A stretch of 64,000 nucleotides of DNA from Hoplostethus atlanticus. Its lineage: Eukaryota > Chordata > Actinopteri > Trachichthyiformes > Trachichthyidae. Below, in pieces: positions 20,997 to 33,305 of this stretch (the stretch's first letter is position 1; every line of letters starts with the position of its first letter). Both the position numbers and the translations under genes were made by a program. The DNA lies in NCBI GenBank assembly GCA_034670405.1, contig JAXDDX010000125.1, positions 310,001 to 374,000 on the forward strand, read 5' to 3'. The notes under the pieces are model-generated. The model worked only from the letters and a program-made list of their open reading frames with translations. It was not told the origin of the DNA and did no database searches.

Positions 20997-22057
20997 TAAT
21001 GCCTTATGGCCTCCACTTCAAAAGAGTTACCGATGTATCTAAAAACTACACCAGTTCTGAGCTGTGAACAACATGTTTGATTGTTTAACCCTATCCACAG
21101 TGGCTCAATACACACCAATGCAGTGTTAGCCCCAAATAGGCTAGGTCCATGTCCATGTCCAAATCTGTGTCCTTGAACATGCCCAAAGCCATGCCCTGTC
21201 AGCTGGCTCAGCTTGGCTGAGGATAGTGGGTCAAGTAGGCCTGATAGCTAGTGCTTTGATGTGTGGTTTCACATAGTGACAGTCAATAAAAAAGCAGCCA
21301 GGGGGGCCCATGGATTAGTCCGGTGTGGGTGAATTGTGTCCAGGGTGGCTGAGTGCTTCCGGAAGACATGTGGAAGGCATTTGTGGCCACCAGGAATTTC
21401 TGGGCAAGAAGATTTGGTTTGGCGGGATTCCAGCCACGTCATCATAACGATGATGAGCTTCTTGACCAGTTTTTTGAAGTGGGAGACTCGGTACTGATGG
21501 TGCGGAGGTAGGCAGAGGAGTGGAAATGGACATGCAGACATGCGGGGTAGATGAACACAGATGGTTGGATTGATCACATGGACAGAGAGAAAAACAAATG
21601 AAAGAGAAGGAGGGTGAGGAGGAGGTAACATGCTGATCAACAGATAGGAGTGGAAGGAAATGGTGCTCTGTCTTTGTGGCATTAAATACTAAAAAAAAAT
21701 ACTCTATTTGAAACTGATAGTAACACGGCTGTATACTACTGGGCTACAGTCACACTACAAAAAATGGAAACAACTAAGCAAGCTTTAATAGGTTCAAGAA
21801 ATCGGGGAGAGGCCATCCAGTCTGCGAGGGGTCAGTAAATAGGAAGGCTAATGTAGTACAGATGAATCAGGTAAAAATGACTTTAAAAATGAGTTTTCAC
21901 TTGTTGTTGGGAGCTGTGATTGATTTTTACTGTTGCGTGGGTTAAGTGTGGAACCACCTCTAAGTGACATCAACAATTTGCCCTCCAGAAGGCATAGTGG
22001 TGTCTCCCACCCATCACGTTGCCTATGGTGGCAAAATGTTGGTGGCAGTGCTGATGA
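20997..22057. other. Intron sequence, nothing recognised
   Basis: Part of the w26-w27 intron. A minus-strand open stretch at 21269-21682 contains HQYRVSHFKKLVKKLIIVMM but I recognise no family, no splice context and no element ends. Confidence 0.35.
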
Positions 22058-22200
22058 GCAGGGCCGGAGTGGACTCATTTTCAGCTGGGAGTTTCATGGC
22101 TCAGACCAGCCCAATTTCACAGGCTCATGTGAGCTTATCAGGGGCAGGGCCTCAGGTCGACAAAGAGGGCCCACATGCCTAAATAGGACTACATGTTTAA
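22058..22200. repeat. Possible hAT end fragment
   Basis: CAGGGCCGGAGTGG followed by GGGCC-rich text resembles ends of ZMYM-type hAT elements such as the one at 3800-4730. No matching end was found. Confidence 0.3.
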
Positions 22201-22770
22201 TGTTTGACCCACCTTTAAACACACACCATGAAATACCCTACATCCCCAGAGCCAATGGGTTTACTTTGATGCATTTTAACTACATTTTTGTCTTACTCTG
22301 TGGCAGACTGGGGGTGTGCGGTTGGGCCGCTGGCTGGATGTGCGGGGTGGAGTCGGGCTGGCAGGCGGTTGGTGGGGCTGTTCCTATTCAGACTGTCCCA
22401 TCCAAAGGCATGAGATTAGACTTTTATTATACATATGGGGAAATTAATTGAGATTTTGAAATAAAATGTATCTGTGAATGTAATGTACTCATTCATCGAC
22501 AATTCCTCCTAAACGTTTTTTAAGTGCCTTTTTTTTAGAACAGCCTCCAAATAATATTTCATTATGTGAGCAGAGCACCATAACTTGTGTCGCTATGTGT
22601 TGGCCAAGAGTGACAGCAGTCATTTTTAATTGCTACTACTGTAATGTATAATGTTACTAAATGATTGTAATGAATGAAGGTGAGCATATGCTGATGTTGA
22701 GGTCATGCATAGACAGAGGTGCTGACTAAGAAAACTGACTTACAGTTGCATTATTTTTGCGTTATTTTAG

Positions 22771-22826
22771 GAATGCAGGAATGCAGGTAATTTAAAAGGG
22801 TTCACAAACGTTTTCTCACAACTGTA
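22771..22826. repeat. Detached Tc1 terminal repeat
   Basis: GAATGCAGGTAATTTAAAAG GGTTCACAAAC... matches the terminal repeat of the Tc1 copy at 28494-30044. No transposase is attached. Confidence 0.65.
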
Positions 22827-22865
22827 CTTTGGCATTGTTAAATCATTACATTTAAGTATTCCTAC

Positions 22866-22925
22866 CTTCCCTTGTAAATGCAGATTGTTCCTGATGATCT
22901 CTCGAGCTTCATCCTCCGTGTCTTT
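22866..22925 (-). CDS. ryr2: ryr2 exon w26 (60-bp exon)
   Basis: 60 bp, 20 whole codons, acceptor CAACAG, donor GTAGGA. It encodes KDTEDEAREIIRNNLHLQGK. The human version is KDTEDEVRDIIRSNIHLQGK. A detached Tc1-type terminal repeat sits just beyond its donor (22771-22826), within about 90 bp. Confidence 0.95.
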
Positions 22926-23084
22926 CTGTTGACAAATCAAAAGGGACCAATCACACTCAAAGGAATGTTTTGCTATACCAAACAAGGATGCATGATATCT
23001 ATGGTTCTAAAGGTAAGGGAAGTTGTTATTTTTGTACTCTAACTGTAATGATGAGGTTATGTGTTCCAGCAAACTTTAAGCCCC

Positions 23085-24845
23085 TGTTCAGTATTGAATT
23101 GAATTGAAACCTTTATTTATTCAGGGAAGACAATTGAGAGCGAGCTCTCTTTTACAATGCCGCCCTGATTACAATGTAACACATACAAAATAGAACTATG
23201 TTACAACAAAACAAGATAAAATCACAAAACAAAGTCACAAGATCCAAGAATAAAAGACAAGACTATGAAAAACATGTACTATGAGAAACATGTACAGTCG
23301 ACATGGAGCACACCTTCTACCAGAACCTTGAACCTCTCCAGAGAGACAAGTTGGTCCAGCTTTAGGGAGTCCTGCAGCCTGTTCCACATCTCAGGTGCAT
23401 AAAAGCTAAAGGCAGACTTTCCTGCATTGGTGTTACACCGTGGTACATTCAGCCTTATATGTGATTGTAGTCTAGTATGGTGTTCTATGTCTCTAAAATT
23501 CAAAAGTGAGGACAGGTATAGTGGCAGCTTACCAGTCAGTGCTTTAAAAATAAATAAAAGAGAATGTTGTTCTCTTCAAGTGGCAAGGGACGGCCATCCA
23601 ACTTTGCTATACAGAACACAGTGATGGGTGAGAAACCCATCACCAGTAATAAAACGCAGAGCACTATGATATACTGCATCAAGAGGCTTCAGAGAGGTGG
23701 GCGAGGCATGCATAAACAGAACATCACCATAGTCAAAGACAGATAATATTGTTGATTGCACAATGATTTTTTTGCTAATAGTGGAAAAACAGGACATATT
23801 TCTATAAAGAAATCCTATCTTTCCCCTTAGCTTTTTGGTGAGGTGTTCCACATGGGTCTGGAATGATAGTCCACTATCTAGCCAAATACCCAAATATTTA
23901 TAAGAGGCAACAATTTCTATTTGCGCCCCCTGGAGAGTGTGAATACCTATACTGGCATCAGTCCCGCGAGACCTTGAAAACAACATACATTTAGTCTTTT
24001 CAGAATTTAAGACAAGCTTATGGCCAATAAGGGACAACTGGAAAGCATCAAAAGCAGACTGCAGATTTGCAGCGGCCGTTCTAAGAGTGGATCCTGCACT
24101 GTATAGGACTGTATCGTCCGCATAATAATGGACAGAACAGTGTGGGAGGGGGGGCATACTGTTATTAATATAAATAGTAAATAAAAATGGGCCCAAAATG
24201 GACCCCTGTGGGACACCCTTACCAATTACAAGAGAGTTTGATTTAAACCCTCCCGGTAAGATAATTTGAGAACCAATTGACAGAACCAATTGACAGATAG
24301 CTCGTCTAGACCTATTGAGGATAGTTTATTTAATAAAATGCTGTGATCCACCGTATCAAATGCCTTTGACAGGTTGATAAAAAGTGCAGCACAGTGCTGG
24401 CGACTATCAAGACTGCTGACTATGCCGTTCACCACGAGTGTTGTGGCTGTTACCGTACTATGTCCCGGTCTAAACCCTGATTGTTGTGGCTGAAGAATAT
24501 TGAATGCCTCCAAGAAAGCCCGTAACTGCGAATTAACTAACGATTCGAGAATCTTGGCTAGACAACATAGTTTTGAAATTGGACGGTAGTTATCTAGTTC
24601 AGTAGGATTACCACCTTTAAGCAGCGGTATAACCTGTGCAGCTTTCCACACGGCAGGGATTTCACCAGAAACAAACGTCAGATTGAACAAGTGGGCAAGT
24701 GGGGATGCTATCACATGAGCACTAAGGCGGAGAAGATAAGGATCAAGATCATCCTCACCTTTAGATTTCTTAGTGCTTAATTGTGAAAGAGCATTAAAAA
24801 CTTCAATGTGGTTTACTGGTCTAAGAGTAAAGCTGCCGCAGAACC
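23085..24845 (-). mobile_element. L2/CR1-like LINE, 5'-truncated, degraded
   Basis: Minus-strand non-LTR retrotransposon. Upstream part (24226-24845): LRPVNHIEVFNALSQL, NYRPISKLCCLAKILE, LQPQQSGFRPGHSTVTA and LSKAFDTVDHSILL. Downstream part (23576-24289): GKGVPQGSILGPFLFTIYIN, the catalytic YYADDTVLYS, and SYKYLGIWLDSGLSFQTHVE. C-terminal part (23279-23503): GKSAFSFYAPEMWNRLQDSL. The 3' end is close to TTGAATTGAATTG at 23091-23104, short repeats typical of the L2/CR1 group. A frame change near 24240-24290 and another near 23500-23580 disable it. It lies in the w25-w26 intron in gene orientation. Confidence 0.85.
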
Positions 24846-25250
24846 GTATTGAGTTGGTATGTGCTGGTCATGTGTAAATAAGAAATCACTAGGCTATCAC
24901 TGGATCATTGAACAGAAGGGAGGAGGGGATAGGTTTATGTAATTTAATCTAATTTTGTAGATATGTTATGAAATTGCATTTTTGCGAGCAAGTTCGCTGA
25001 CTATTACAATTGCATTTGATTACTTGCTTTGAGTTGCTTTACTTGCTTTGCTTTTTTTTTTAACTACACTGATGAGAAATCCCAGGTTTGAATGCCAGCT
25101 TAGTGCATCACACCACATGATATGAATATCAAATGGCAACCCAAATAATATATTGCAAACACTGATTAAGTTTACTACCATAATTTACTACCTTAGCCAA
25201 TTGATGAGAAAATGATTGCTAATCTACTATCCAACTATGAAATGTTCTAC
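24846..25250. other. Intron sequence, nothing recognised
   Basis: Left over part of the w25-w26 intron, T-rich, no recognisable element. Confidence 0.4.
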
Positions 25251-25421
25251 CTGTGTGAAGCGGTTCTTGGCTAATGCGATAAGCTCTTGGTCTCCGGGGG
25301 CACAGATGTTGAGTCCGACAGGCAATAGCCGTTTTAAAGTGGCAACGATCAGACTCGTCTGCATCGAGTATCGATCTCCCTTCCTCTTCATCTTCTTCCT
25401 CTCCTGGTCCGAAACAACTCC
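25251..25421 (-). CDS. ryr2: ryr2 exon w25
   Basis: 171 bp, 57 whole codons, acceptor CCTCAG, donor GTAGAA. It encodes [40 protein letters not shown] and [61 protein letters not shown] is RYR2-specific in its combination. Confidence 0.97.
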
Positions 25422-25789
25422 CTGAGGCAGAGAGTTCAAATGTCACGCAACAAGTAATGCACAAAATTACAATTACATACATACATACACTTACATACAT
25501 AATGTTGTATTTTTTGTATATTTTATCTTACATATTCTACATTAATTCCTTCTTTGCTTCTTACTGCTGTTTTATTGTACACCCTAACAATGCTATAATC
25601 CATATTTATTTCCATACTTTTCATTCTTATATTCTACATGTTGTGACCTTGGAATTGTAAGGTTCTATCTGATTTATCCACATATTTATCCACATATTTA
25701 TAAGCTTTGAATATCACTTGCTTGCGTGTTTCATTTTTTTAAAAATAAACAAGAACCTCTTCACACGCTACGTATGCTGCTGCTTACTT

Positions 25790-26235
25790 GGATGACGTCA
25801 GCACATACAGGTGGGGGCTGTGCAGGAGTCCCCGAGACAGACGGGGCTCACGGTAAACCCAAAAAAGTGTGGTTGGATGGAGGGTGGTACAGTATCTGGG
25901 GTACCACTTGGGCGGTGGGTAGGTTTGTCCTCAGATAGATAAGACAGCAGCGGTTGCAGCCTGCCCGAGGCCCAAGACAAAAAAGGTGAGGGGATTCTTG
26001 GGGCTGGCCGGTTATTAACGCAGCTTCGTCTCTGCCTTCTCGAACCTGATTAGTTCCAGGACCAACCTGACCAGAGAGAGTGCTCCGGTCCAGTGGACAG
26101 AGCAGTACCAGCAGGCATTTGAGAGGGTAAAAAGGTTCTCTGTGGGTAGCCGATACTGTTTACATCTGACCTATTTACACCTGACTTATCTCTCCCTTTT
26201 TGCCTCCAGACTGATGCATCACAATAAAAACTGTG
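25790..26235 (+). mobile_element. Ty3/gypsy pol fossil (RT fragment)
   Basis: Plus-strand remains of gypsy reverse transcriptase: YLGYHLGGG-type wording, PQIDKTAAVAACPRPKTKK, RGFLGLAGY and VQWTEQYQQAFERVK. Isolated, no LTRs seen, broken by multiple interruptions, so it is old. It lies in the w24-w25 intron, opposite to ryr2. Confidence 0.7.
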
Positions 26236-26640
26236 TGCAGCTGTACTTCGTATCCAGAACCATCTATTCCAATACACAACCACGAACTTGTTACATTGAG
26301 GTATACAGTTAGATTTCACTACACACCAGTTTTGCTAGCTGGGATGTCAAAACTATGATGTTCAATATTTCAGAACTGCTCTTCACCCAGATAGAACCTT
26401 GTAATTCCAAGTTCACGATGTTTTGAAATTGTTGGTTGCATTTTTAATGCAAATTTGCTATATTCCAGTTATATTCTCCATTTTTCTGCTTGTAATTTTT
26501 CCTGTTGTATTCTATTACTATTTGCTAATGCAACAACTGGATTTCTCTTTATGATCTTTCTTATCTTACATGTATAACTAGAAGTTCACAAAAAGGAGCA
26601 AGCTATATGAACTTTTGACATATGAGCCCTAATTCACTTA

Positions 26641-27877
26641 TTACAGTTTTTCTCAGTCGCTTTGGTACATTTCTCAGATCAGAATTGAAATTCTCAAAAC
26701 TACTTGTTCAACCTCCACATCATCTAGTCACTTCTGCACATCATAAAAGCAATTTCTCATTCTTTTGAACAAATTGCAAATGCTTTGGCACATTCATAAT
26801 GGTTTTGTCCAACTGTCTGCTGTTTCCTACATTATCAATTGCTTATGTCTTGTTGATCAAAATGTATTATATTGGTTCTCTGTTGAATAGTCTCACCCCC
26901 CAGAACATCTAGGCATTAGTTCATTGCATAAGTCATTACATGCAAAATGGTTGAACCAGTTGTCATAATCTGTCAAGCATATTTTCTATCTATTTCTATC
27001 AGACTTTTTTTGTAAATGTGTCTGAATTGATGAATCTTGACTTTCACTCAGTTGCTTTGGCTCAATTCGCGAATGACAGTTGAAGTCGTCAAACCAATAT
27101 GTGAAATTCTTCACAACATTTTGTTACTTGTGCACAACAGAAAGAGAATTTCTCATTCTTTGTTACCATTTGCAAATGTTTTAGCATATTCAGGCAAATG
27201 ACTAAGCACAAATTATGTTTCTTCTCAGTTGAATAGTTTTACTCTCCAAAATATGTTAGAATTCTTTCATTGTGTAAGTCATCACATGCAGAATAGTCCA
27301 TCTAATTGTCAAAATCTGTGCTGCATGTACAGTTCTGCCTTAGGGGTGTTTCCTATGTTTACATTTCTAATTTTGTATTTTTCTTGTTTGTGCTATGCAG
27401 TGCTGTAAAACAGTCTTTTCTTTTTCTGTTCTGCAATGACATTGTCTGTCAATAAATTACAGTACAAACAGTAAAAGCGTAAATGTGAATCCTGTCCAAT
27501 CTCTTGCAATCAATCACACATACAGTAATGTGTAACTTTGTACTGTTGAAATTGATATATGCCATACAGAAAAATTGCAGCCTTGTGCATTTTCAATCAT
27601 TGGCATCAAAACCTTCGCCATAGTTTACATCAGAGTACACTGTTATATTGACAACATGGCTAAACATTTTGACTATCTTGTTTGTAAACAATGACACAAG
27701 GACTGGCACTGACATGTTCTTTGACATACAGATTTACTTTTGAGAGATGAACTAAGGATTTTGAGCAAGTTACAGGCTTTTGTACGAATTGTTTCGAGAA
27801 ATGCACTTAATGTTAATGCACTGCAAATGTTAAGGATGATTCGAGAAATGTACCAAAGCGACTGAGAAAAACTGTAA
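26641..27877. mobile_element. Non-autonomous DNA element, perfect 35-bp inverted ends
   Basis: The first 35 bases (beginning TTACAGTTTTTCTCAGTC) are an exact reverse complement of the last 35 (27843-27877). The 1.24-kb interior is non-coding and partly duplicated: 26652-27000 and 27047-27400 are diverged copies of one another, sharing CTCAGT-GCTTTGG, GAATTTCTCATTCT-type and GTTGAATAG words in the same order. No clear target duplication. Superfamily unknown. Confidence 0.75.
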
Positions 27878-28437
<560 letters not shown>

Positions 28438-28493
28438 TCAAGGATATTTGCAGATGAGAAATTCATTTTTACAATCAGGCACTTTGGAACATA

Positions 28494-30044
28494 AAGTTGT
28501 GAGTTTGCAAACCCTTTTGAATTATCTGCATTCCTGTATGAATGGCTCTTAAAATGTGGTCTGAACTTCATCTAAGTTAAAAATATAGATAAACACAATG
28601 TGATTAACAAAATAACAAATGTGTGATTAACAAATATGTACTTTTGCATGTTTAACAGCTTGGATTGAAAAAAAGTATGTGAACAAGACTTCTGTTAATT
28701 TCATTGATATTTTGGGGATTTCTTGCAATGGCTTGCTTCAGGTCATGCCACAAAATTTCAACAGGGTTTAGGACAGGACTCTGACTTGGCCATTCCAAAA
28801 TGTGAATTTTCCTCTCTTTAAACTAGTCTGTTGTAGATTAGCTTTTGTGTTTGGGGTCATTGTCATGCTGCATGACCCAACCTCTGTTAAGCTTTAGATC
28901 ACAGAATGTTACACTGTAATGTTCTCCTGTATAATTTCCTGATACAATTTGGAATTCATTGATCCATCAATAATTGCAAGCTGCCCAGGCCCTGAGGCAG
29001 CAAACTATGATGCTCCCTCCACCATGCTTCACGGTTGGGATGAGGTTTTGCTGTTGGTATGCAGTGTTATTTTTCTTCTCCTCACAGCGTTGTGCCATTT
29101 TGCCAAAAAGTACATTTTTGTCTTATCTGTCCACAGAACATTGTTCCAGTAGCTTTGTGGAACCTCCAGGTGGTCTTTGGCAAACTTGAGATAGGCAGCA
29201 ATGTTTTTTTGTGGAGAGTAGTGTTTTCTTCCTTGGTATCCTCCCATGTACACCACTCTTGTTTAGTGTTTTTCTTAAAGGGTAATTCCGGTATTTTTAA
29301 ACCTGGGCTCTATTTGTACATATTAGTCATTTATACCCCAAAATAGGTACAAAAAGTTTTGGAATTGCTCCAGTATATCGCCTCAGCCGGCAGTCGTGAA
29401 ACAGGCTGCAACGTAATCTGCAGGGGCAAGTGCGTGCAATCAAAGTACGTCCACTAAAAGTGCTTGTTTTTGCCACTGACAGGCTCAGATTGTTATTCGA
29501 AGTGTCTGACAACATTACAGAAAGGATCCCTACAGAGATAAACCTTTTTTAAACCAGAAACAGAAGTCTCGCTCAAGGAGAAGTCTCGCTCTGAAATCTG
29601 AAAGATGAGGTGAGTTGTTGCAGGAAGAGGTTAAACAAAGGTTTCTGGTTAAACAAAATAATTGACCATTATGCAGCATGCTCTTGCTGTAATATTTGCT
29701 GGACACCCAATCCTAGGGAGAGTAACAATAGCATCTGTCTGACTCTAGAGTGATGGAGGCCGAAGTCTTTGGAAATGTTTTTGTAGGCTTTTTCAGCCTT
29801 ATGAGCCTCAACAACTCTTCTCCGGAGCTCCTCTGAAACTTGTTTTGACCAGGGCATATTCCACTTTTTTTTAATATTCAATAAAAACATGTAAAAGTAA
29901 TTTTTTTGTGTTGTTTCTTAAATCTATTATATTATAATTATCTCTTATTGTTATGAATTAGATGAAGATCAGACCATATTTTAAGAGCCATTTATACAGG
30001 AATGCAGGCAATTCAAAAGGGTTCACAAATTTCTCTTGCAACGG
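28494..30044 (-). mobile_element. Tc1 transposon with long inverted repeats (copy C)
   Basis: Terminal regions 28494-28575 and 29945-30044 are inverted copies over about 85 bp (AACCCTTTTGAATTATCTGC against GCAATTCAAAAGGGTTCACA). Minus-strand transposase pieces: N-terminal helix-turn-helix MPWSKQVSEELRRRVVEAHK and ISKDFGLHHSRVRQ (29669-29860), and catalytic region KDHLEVPQSYWNNVLWTDKT (29029-29256; the usual WTDET reads WTDKT). Frames are disrupted and an unrelated repeat is inserted at about 29277-29640. Inactive. Confidence 0.8.
29277..29640. repeat. Repeat nested in Tc1 copy C
   Basis: Starts AAGGGTAATTCCGGTATTTT, wording widespread in fish genomes as a non-autonomous repeat, and interrupts the Tc1 sequence, which resumes near 29645. 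Contains a local inverted pair (TTTAAACCAGAAAC against GTTTCTGGTTAAAC). Exact ends uncertain. Confidence 0.55.
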
Positions 30045-30794
30045 TATGTAGCTTCTAAGGTTGAGCTCTATTGTAGAGAGACAATTTATCTTATGCAACT
30101 TTGAGTTTAAAATGTTCAGGCAGATTTAGTCTAATTCAAATTCCACACTCAAATTCCACACAGGAAGTAATGTGTGTTATGTTTATTTGGAAAAAACAGA
30201 AGAATTGGGTAGTTAGCACAAGTAGCAATAGCCACCATGGGTGAGCAGACAAAGAAAAGAGCGCCACCTACAGAAACTCATCAACAGAAAATCCTGGGAA
30301 GTGCAGTACAAAAACACCATAGCAATGAGCACTTAGTACCAAAGATGGATACAAATTAAAAAAAACACCAAAGCAATGACTGCTTAGCAACCTGCCTACC
30401 ATCCTGTATTGTAATGTTACAGTTTGTGTTTGGCAGCCTCTACAGCCAAGCTTTTGAGCATTTTTTCCCCCTCATTTCATATAGTTTAAAGTCAATCATG
30501 GTTGAATACACCATGTATTCATAGTGTTATCTGTACTTGTACTTGTACTGTAACACAAAATAAATTATATTATTATACATTATAAAATTACACTTCTACT
30601 GTAGTAGTGTGCAAATAGTGCTATCACTATTATCCTTTTTAAAAAAAGAATGTCCGTCTTACAACAAATTATATAATCTGTTAAAAGAAAAAATGTAATA
30701 AAGAGTAATAACTGTAATTTTATGGAGAAATGTGAAAATGTATAGTATATTGTCTGTTTTTTACAGTTTGTTTTTTACGATGTAGTTTTCTTAC
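30045..30794. other. Intron sequence, nothing recognised
   Basis: AT-rich part of the w23-w24 intron. No gene or element is recognised. Confidence 0.4.
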
Positions 30795-30882
30795 ATGAGA
30801 CTTGGCCCAGAAGATGAAAACCTCGGCCACCATGCGGAACAGCTCCTCAGCCTCTGGGTTGGGCTCCTTCAGCCATTTGGCC
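30795..30882 (-). CDS. ryr2: ryr2 exon w23
   Basis: 88 bp, acceptor TGACAG, donor GTAAGA. It encodes (R)AKWLKEPNPEAEELFRMVAE then VFIFWAKSH. NRAKWLKEPNPEAEELFRMVAEVFI is the RYR2 wording; RYR3 has NRSNWLKSPDADSDQLFRM at this position. Confidence 0.96.
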
Positions 30883-31169
30883 CTGTCAATAAATAAAGTG
30901 AAGGGGGAGAAGATGGTACTTTTTAAAGCATAGTAAGAAGACAAGGTAAAGACTGAATGATGATTCCTCAGGTCATGATTTTTATCTCCAAAATGCATAT
31001 ATATATAGCTTAGTATTTCCCTTTAAGTATGATTATATGTGTCAACCCCTTTCTCACATTAAATATCTGAATGACAGTTCTAGATATCAAAGGAAAATCT
31101 GCCTTTAGAATAGAAATGGAAGTTGTCTGTCCAAAACAATGTTTTATAAAGTAAATGTTTGAATACTTT

Positions 31170-31540
31170 TGTTTGATTTTTAAAGCACTTTACACCCAGA
31201 CACAGGAGGGTTCTTCTATGGTTATTTGGTTAGGGTAGTAGATCTATATAGAACTATAATGACTCAAAGCACCATGTGATTTGTTAAAATAGAAAACTTA
31301 TAAATCAGAATAAAGAACCCAGTGTGGTTCTTAAAAAGTTCTTTAATCTGCTGGTTTGGAACATTTCTAAATGGGTTCTTTACACCATAAAGGATGTCTG
31401 TAGAATAATTTAAGCATGGCATGGTGTTTTAAAGAACCTTTCTAAATGGGTTTTTGCCAGCATCACAAAGGGTTCTGCTCTGGTGCAACCTAAAGAATAA
31501 TTTTCTGGTACCATATAGTATTTTCTTGTGTAAGTGTATG
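31170..31540. repeat. GGTTCT-word repeat
   Basis: A stretch with recurring AAGAACC, GGTTCTT and AAATGGGTT words, similar in character to the subterminal parts of the element at 17571-19446. Ends not found. Confidence 0.4.
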
Positions 31541-31624
31541 ACATGAATTGAATTATTTGAATAATTTGAAATCCTGAAAAATTCCATCCATTATGTATAT
31601 CACATTTGTTCACATTTACTCTAC

Positions 31625-31782
31625 CTGTTGTAGTCAACAAATCGTATGAGGAGAGGGTAGAAGGCGTACAGATCCCTGACCAATACGGTGAACTGATCCA
31701 GGATCAGAAGCTCCGCCTCTGACATCTCGCCCCTCCCCTCTGCCTTAGTATGTTCCTCATCCATCAGCACAACTGCCGCCTT
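31625..31782 (-). CDS. ryr2: ryr2 exon w22
   Basis: 158 bp, acceptor CTGTAG, donor GTAGAG. It encodes KAAVVLMDEEHTKAEGRGEM, SEAELLILDQFTVLVRDLYA and FYPLLIRFVDYN plus two bases of Arg. SEAELLILD-F--L-RDLYAFYPLLIRFVDYNR is a highly conserved helical-domain-2 block. Human has SEEDHLKAEARGDMSEAE at the variable start. Confidence 0.96.
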
Positions 31783-31794
31783 CTACAGAGGAAT

Positions 31795-31945
31795 CAGAAT
31801 TAGGATTAGAATGAAGACCATAATTAAAATTAGGATAACAATCAGGACCAGAAATGGGACCAACATTAGGATAAAAATCAGGACCAGAATTAAGACCAGT
31901 ATATAAACCAAAATTAGAACCAGAAGTAGAAGTGTTTGTTTAGAG
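31795..31945. repeat. Degenerate AGGA(C/T)-A-AAT minisatellite
   Basis: Short imperfect units such as ATTAGGATTAGAATG, AATCAGGACCAGAAATG and AACATTAGGATAAAAATC in tandem, just upstream (sense) of w22. Confidence 0.6.
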
Positions 31946-32570
31946 ATTCAGAAGGTATCCCAGGGATCATTGGCCCAACACTTTATTAAGAGGGGAGGGG
32001 TTTGTGTACCGGGGAGCCGGGGAGCAATGTTGCTGGCAACATTGTGCTTTGACAAACTTGTCTCAGGTGAGGGCCGGACAAATAGCAGTTGAAGAAGACA
32101 CCTATGATTGGTGCAGAAATACCACAGAGAACCTTGCCCAGAATACGGACACCATAGCCCACTCCTGGAGCCAGGCCTGGGAGTGCCTGGTGGTTGGGTG
32201 GTCATAGCCTAAATATTCAGCACATGGCCAAACCAAATTGTGGGCTAACCACCCACATGGTGAAAGGTAGGGGTCAGGTACAATGCCCCTTGGGCAGTAC
32301 TAGGATGAGTTTCCAAATCAGTCTGAATCTAATTCAGAAGATACAAAGAATGATCTTACACTTCAATTTTTGAGAGAGCATTTTTGTATAATTTCCCATT
32401 CAAAAATCAGACTGGATTACCTAGAATGTAAATAAATTGAGTAATGAACTTCAGGTAGTAATTTGTTTTATATAAAGCCAAAATGGAGATGTAAAAAATA
32501 ACTCTTCATTTACACTTAAATGTGGCTTCTTCAAAATCAGAGTCTACAAAAATTGAAATAAGATGCTTAC

Positions 32571-32653
32571 TTTCTTTAGTTTCTCCATCAGAGGCAGGAA
32601 GTGGGTCTTCAGCAGCTGAGCTTTGGCCTTGCTGATGATCGGCTGAGAGAAGA
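32571..32653 (-). CDS. ryr2: ryr2 exon w21, acceptor behind a C23 tract
   Basis: 83 bp, donor GTAAGC. It encodes (V)FSQPIISKAKAQLLKTHFLP and LMEKLKK. On the sense strand the exon is preceded by 23 consecutive C residues followed directly by AG, so the whole polypyrimidine tract is a homopolymer. The coding match to RYR2 (VFSQPII-K-K-QLLKTHFLPLMEKLKK) is unambiguous. Confidence 0.94.
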
Positions 32654-32655
32654 CT

Positions 32656-32678
32656 GGGGGGGGGGGGGGGGGGGGGGG
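32656..32678. repeat. G23 homopolymer (C23 on sense strand)
   Basis: Twenty-three G on the plus strand, immediately before the w21 acceptor AG on the sense strand. Confidence 0.9.
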
Positions 32679-32830
32679 CAGAGACGGTGATTGACAGATA
32701 TGAATGGAATGGAATGATGTGAATTCTAGCCTTAAGAGGCATTTCGTTTTTTGCAGTGATAGTGTGTTTTATGTTTGTAAATAGCAGAGTGTATGAATGT
32801 GGATGCATATAACTTTACAACAGCCATATC

Positions 32831-32833
<3 letters not shown>

Positions 32834-32869
<36 letters not shown>
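32834..32869. repeat. (AC)n microsatellite
   Basis: About 18 AC units in the w20-w21 intron. Confidence 0.85.
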
Positions 32870-33057
32870 GGGTATCTGCAGGTTTCAGAAGGCATGGGAT
32901 CGAATTTAAGACCAATTTAAAGAAACAAAAAAATTGGCAAAAACTACTTTCCAATCAAACATGGCAAATGAAAGTTCTGTAACTATAAATAAGCAGTATA
33001 TGAAAAACGACAATAGGAAATTAAATGCTTAGGTTCATGAAGTCCAACATGTTTTTG

Positions 33058-33058
<1 letters not shown>

Positions 33059-33090
<32 letters not shown>

Positions 33091-33118
33091 TTATTATTAT
33101 TATTATTATTATTATTAA
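33059..33118. repeat. (ATT)n microsatellite
   Basis: Two blocks of ATT units separated by one irregular TTTT, in the w20-w21 intron. Confidence 0.85.
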
Positions 33119-33305
33119 CCTTGGTCTGAATTAATCTAAGAGTGGACATAACATTGTGAAAAATAAAACTTCTATTTACAGTATTTAAGATGTTTTAATA
33201 ATTTATTAGGCCTTACACGTAGGTAATTTAATATAATACTTTTTCAGTGTTTTTAAGGACCTGCAGATATTCACACAAGTATACATAGTGTTGTCTTATG
33301 TTTAC

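Noticed and set aside
21269-21682. Minus-strand open frame of 137 codons containing HFKKLVKKLIIVMM
   Set aside because: In ryr2 orientation but no match to RyR wording between w26 and w27, whose joint is already complete in frame. No family recognised.
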